A stretch of 64,000 nucleotides of DNA from positions 186,001-250,000 of the forward strand of contig JAQSEB010000165.1 in assembly GCA_030063045.1 (NCBI GenBank). Direction: 5' to 3'. Source of the DNA: Pratylenchus scribneri (taxonomy: Eukaryota > Nematoda > Chromadorea > Rhabditida > Pratylenchidae). Positions 59,701 through 64,000 of this stretch are shown piece after piece. Positions within the stretch are counted from its first letter, which is position 1, and each line of letters starts with the position of its first letter. Under the pieces are notes generated by a model. That model saw nothing but the letters and a program-made list of their open reading frames with translations. It did no database searches and had not been told where the DNA came from. Position numbers and translations under genes: made by a program.

Positions 59701-62700
59701 AATTTTTAAATTTGTTTATTTAATTAAAGTTTTTTAAAATAAAATATCCTCTATATTGAATTAAATATTCAAAGTTCGTTATCTTCAATTGACCCTCCTT
59801 CTTCATTGAATGATCAAGAGTCTGAGTTATTTTTACTATTTATCAGATTAAAAAAGATTTTTTGATAGTTTTTATAATTTTTAGAAAAAAAAATAGAAAT
59901 TTTTATTTTGAAAAAAGTTAATCAAATTTAATATAGATATCATATTTTAAAAATAATAATGAAATTTTATTCAAAAATATTTCAAATTTAAAAATTTAGC
60001 CTACCTACCATTTTTCGAATTAAAATATACATAATAATTAAGTAAAATATGGATCGATTTAATGAAATTTTATATAGGGTCTTCTCATTGCTGGCTGGAA
60101 ACAATGGCAGCAAATCCAATGGATTACAGCTAAAGCAAAATATTGTCCAAGTAAAGGGATATATGAATTGCGCGGAAAAGATTCGGATGATGCCACCGAT
60201 GTTGTTCAAACTTTCAATGATAAGAACAAATTTGCTCAAGATCTTCTTGCCGATTGGTTCAAAATGAGCATTGAGAACACAGAAGAAGTAAGATTGACAA
60301 GATGAATTAAAAAATATTTTAAATTCTATTTTAGGTGGGGCTAATCTTGCCCAAACATTTGAAGGAATATGCACTTAGCCAAGTGCAAAACTGGGCAAAA
60401 TCGGCTAGCACAGCAAGCTATGTTGAAGAAGGCAAAGATTATCTTGTCGAAAAAGATGCCAATGGCCATACACGAGCAAAATTAATTGACCAAGATACGG
60501 GCACTGTGAGCGAAAATACACATTGGAGTGATGGGGTGAGTAAATTACATTTTTTTTTAAATTAATCGGGTGAAGCGACTATTTATTTATTTGAATGTTT
60601 TTTTTTTCAAAAATTACATTTAAAAGGGCGAAAAATTGGCATTTGACGAATAATGAAACTTATTTTTAATTTATATTATACTTATAATTATAATGCATTT
60701 ATTAATATAGGTTCACGAGTTCCTGCAAATAAAGCATGGGTTGAAACTTGGAAAGGAAAGCCTCACAACATGCTTTAGCACCAATATTTCATATTTTCGG
60801 CATTATGGCTCGAATATTTATGGGCTTACCGGCACACTTGGCTGTGTTGAAACCCAACAATTCTTGAGGGCATTGTATCGCATCAATATGGTTTTCATAC
60901 CGACCTATAAGCCAAAGCAATTTCGTGAAAAAGAGGGCATACTTGCAGGATCAAGACAAAGTTGGAAGGAGGAAATTGCCAGAGCGGTAAAATTTTTATT
61001 ATATATTTTAATAAATAATTGATCATAGCGCAAAATTTATCCATTTAGAAATTTGTAAAAAATAATAATTTCATTAAAAGAAAGAATTATATTTTCACAC
61101 TTTAAATATTTTATATTTTTTATTAAAAATTTTTATTTGGCCATTAAGTGAAGAATGAATTGGAAGAGAAAATAATTTTATTAGCTGATTTTAACCGTTT
61201 AACCCACGGGCTTTATTTAAAAAGCTGCTGGTTTTAAAATTATAAAAAGAAAAATCTTTGAATAAATTATTTCAGAACCCTACAAAAGTGGAATAAATTT
61301 TAAAAATTAATTTTCTTTATTCTTTAAAAATGTAAAATTTGTAATTTATAAACAAATTTAAGCAATTTACACTATTATTATTCCAGATAAAAAAGAAGCT
61401 GCAAAAAAATCGTTCTGTTTTGGTTATCAATGAATCAATAAATGTTGTTGATGAGTTGCATCAATTTCTTCGGCAATCGTTGAGCGGAATCAAAATTAGA
61501 CTTTACAGACGGGATGAGACGGACAAATCAGCAATTGAAATACCTTTGGGCACAAAGGAAGTCATATTAGCAACAAATTTGGGCGGTCGCGGCACCGATA
61601 TACAAATAAAAAAGGATTTGGAAGAAAGTGGTGGAATGCATGTGATCGTCTCGTTCCTTCCAGATAATTTGCGCATTCAATATCAAGCCTATGGCCGAAC
61701 ATCAAGACAAGTAGGAAAATACTTAAAAAAATAATATATGATTTGAATTTGAATACAAAACAAATTAATACATATTCATATCTTTATTGGAAACAATCTA
61801 ATTTTGCAGTGTGCTAATTTGGCTTTTTTTTAATATGCTAATAATAACTGGGCATTTTTTTATAGATTTTCTTATTAAATTAAAGACCAGATTTTTGACT
61901 ATTGAATATTAATTCTTTTATTAAATTGATTAAGAATTAATACGTTTTTGCCAAAAAAATCACAGAAAATTTGTCTTTTTTTGCATTTATATGCTACAGC
62001 GAAAATTGGAAATCTGTGTATTTCCAGAAATTTGAAGGCAATTGGGTTAGCGAATTTTGGAAATCTCAGCTTCTAGGAATTTTACAGACTTGAGAGTAGG
62101 CTCATTCAACTTGCCATAATCGATTTACTTTATGAAATTTTAATTACAGACTGGTATATTCCTAATCTCTACATATCCTTAGCCCTTAGCCCCTAATCCC
62201 ATGCCATTCCTATCCTAATCCTAATCCCTAGATCGGTCTTTAATTGAAATTTCCTATAGTAAATTGACCATGCCGAGTCGATTGAGCCTACTCTCGACCC
62301 TGTACGTAGCCCAGAAGCAGTGATTTCTAAAATACACTAACCCAAATTCCTAGCGAATTCCGGACAATATTAGCTCTAACATATATATAAGTCCATAATC
62401 TTGAATTAATTTAATTATAATTATGTTAGTATAGCCAATAGTTTGCTTTAAAATTAAAATGTCCCAAATTTGATGAGCTATTTATAAACAGTACCAATGC
62501 CAAATTGGTCGGTAAAGTGGGCGTACCTATTTCCAATGTAAATAAAAAACTAAAATTATGATGATCAAAATTATTTCTTTTTATTTCTTTATTATTATCG
62601 GTTAATAAATTAGGGTCAGCCTGGCAGTGCACAAATGATATTGGACCGTACTGAATTGTATGGCGGCTTGCAATATGCCAAAAATTTTAAACATTTGATT

Positions 62701-64000
62701 GAAATGAGAGATTCGATGGAAGCGAATTCTTTAAAAAAATGTTTAACCGAAGTTGTGCCGAAAATGGAGTCTAAAAGCAAATTATTTGATGTAAGTCAAT
62801 TTGGTAGAAAAAACAATTTGCATAATAATAAAATTAATTTTAGTATTTCGAGGAAACACTTAGAGAGATTCGCCAAAATCATAATGAAAAAGAACATTAT
62901 TGGCTTTTGAAACAATTAGAGGAAACATGGGGATTTTGGCTGAAAAAACAGTTTTCAATTTTATAATATTTGATAAATAAAATATTGATATTACAGACAA
63001 TCAAAATTGGATAATTATGAAAATTTAATGCCAGAACTAGAGCGTCTCAGTAACAATTTGAAGCAGCAATGTGCTAATTATAAAGAGGACATTTTCTTGC
63101 AGCTTCATCCAAAACATTTCATTTCGAATTTGAAAAATAAGCCTGCTAATGATAAAAAGGAGACACCTTTTCAAAATCCCAGCTATATGGTGCTGACAGC
63201 CAGGAGTGAAATTTTTCGAGGCCAGCGGGGCATAGCAAGAAATCGGCTCGATGAAGCTATCAAGAGGGATGAAGTCTTCGCCTTTGCCGCTTATTATTAT
63301 CGGTATTTTTGAAAATTATTATTATTAATATTAAAAATTAATAATATTACAGAGCACTTGCTAATGTAGAAATGGCCCATATTCGCTTCATTAATGAAAA
63401 GAAACGCGATTCAGCTGTGTCAGAATATGAACAGAAGGCAATTGCAGATTTACAAGCTTGTTCTGAATTAATCGAAAAAGTCATAATTCCACGACTCACA
63501 GCACAGCAAGTAATCATAAAGGTAAAAAAATAAATAATAAAATAAACTGCTGCTGGAAAAGCAAGATAATAACAAAAATAAAATTGTTTATATTGCTAAA
63601 TAAGGCTAGATTATTATTTTCAAAAATCATTTTTTCCAGATTACCCTCATTATATTTTTTGCTTAGAATGATTATTCGAATATTTATATTGAGAAAATAG
63701 AATTTCATGAATCATAGAGAAAATTATTTTTATTTACTATTTTGAATCAGATTGTATTTTACTAAAGAATTTAAAATTTGATTTTTTGAAACTTAATCCA
63801 ATAATTTGGAAATGAAATGAAAATAATTATTTGAATGATTTAAAAAGTGATTTTACTTTTTATAAAATATTTTCATTTTTCAAATGATTTAATTTTAGAT
63901 TGGGGATGAAAAACAGAAGCTTGATAGTGAACTTTCCATGCAACAAACCCTTAAAATTGAACTGCTTCGAAAACAGCAGCAATATATTGATAAGGCCATT
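56768..64000 (+). CDS. SecA-like ATPase with N-terminal repeat domain, 3' end beyond window
   Basis: Exons: 56768-57149, 58146-58430, 58472-58854, 59379-59507, 60078-60287, 60335-60535, 60711-60986, 61387-61710, 62614-62790, 62844-62950, 62997-63302, 63353-63521 and 63899 to the edge. The first exon encodes six repeats like SPPRGVPERQRMPYG. The SecA motor follows: VATGEGKST (Walker A), IVTSSPVLARRDA, VIVDEFDH (Walker B), a LIDQDTGTVS block, YGLTGTLG, ATNLGGRGTDI and YGRTSRQGQPG. The region after 62.8 kb is helical and TPR-like (ARSEIFRGQRGIARNRLDEA). Bacterial SecA drives protein export through SecYEG; no such channel partner is expected in the animal cytosol, so the role is unknown. Multiple spliceosomal introns, one of 41 bp, show it is a nuclear gene and not bacterial contamination. 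Horizontal origin is inferred. The exon 1 to 2 join keeps frame but rests on splice-site reading alone. Confidence 0.85.
57314..57768. repeat. Inverted-repeat element in SecA-like intron 1
   Basis: A left arm (about 57314-57450) containing ACACGAATCTGACATGC is mirrored by a right arm (about 57640-57768) containing GCATGTCAGATTCGTGT. Arm identity is high, and about 190 bp lie between. Likely a non-autonomous fold-back or MITE-type insertion distinct from the PLD/MIC60 family. Confidence 0.75.

Overview
The window looks like nuclear DNA from an intron-rich, AT-rich nematode. The evidence is a divergent supplementary-type nuclear hormone receptor, many short exons split by AT-rich introns, and at least three GC-AG introns. 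A plant-parasitic tylenchid is a reasonable guess, but the species cannot be named from sequence alone.

Layout. (1) 1-2829, minus: an intronless superfamily 1 (UPF1-like) helicase ORF, open at the window edge. (2) About 4.1-5.4 kb, plus: remnants of a DPH3-like CSL zinc-finger gene and a coiled-coil fragment, both apparently broken. (3) 5.7-15.9 kb, minus: a Ty3/gypsy-type endogenous retroelement. It has an unusual gag-envelope-protease ORF, an in-frame TGA, a second ORF with two further aspartic protease units, and then RT-RNase H-integrase in the -1 frame. (4) 16.7-19.0 kb, plus: GSKIP-domain gene. (5) 19.9-25.6 kb, plus: MIC60/mitofilin gene with a 929-bp palindrome in intron 1. (6) 26.8-41.4 kb, plus: 20-exon phospholipase D (PX, PH, two HKD motifs) with a large minisatellite intron. 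(7) 46.3-49.5 kb, minus: nuclear hormone receptor. (8) 51.2-55.3 kb, minus: SLC4 bicarbonate transporter, membrane part only visible. (9) 56.8-64 kb, plus: an intron-containing SecA-like ATPase with an N-terminal proline/arginine repeat domain and a C-terminal helical region, running off the window. Introns carry a dispersed inverted-repeat (MITE-like) family plus satellites and microsatellites.

The most unusual signal is a repeated nucleic-acid motif confined to 2.3-15.6 kb. It is a 12-14 nt hyphenated palindrome with a fixed core (minus-strand CTYAMGAG), arm bases that change in compensated pairs, and CAAG 5-7 nt downstream. It occurs 14 times, always in the same orientation, in all three reading frames of the retroelement and helicase ORFs and in flanking non-coding DNA. 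It does not look like a peptide repeat and I cannot assign it to a known element. The envelope inside the gag-pol reading frame, the three tandem protease units and the eukaryotic SecA-like gene are the other candidates for undescribed biology.
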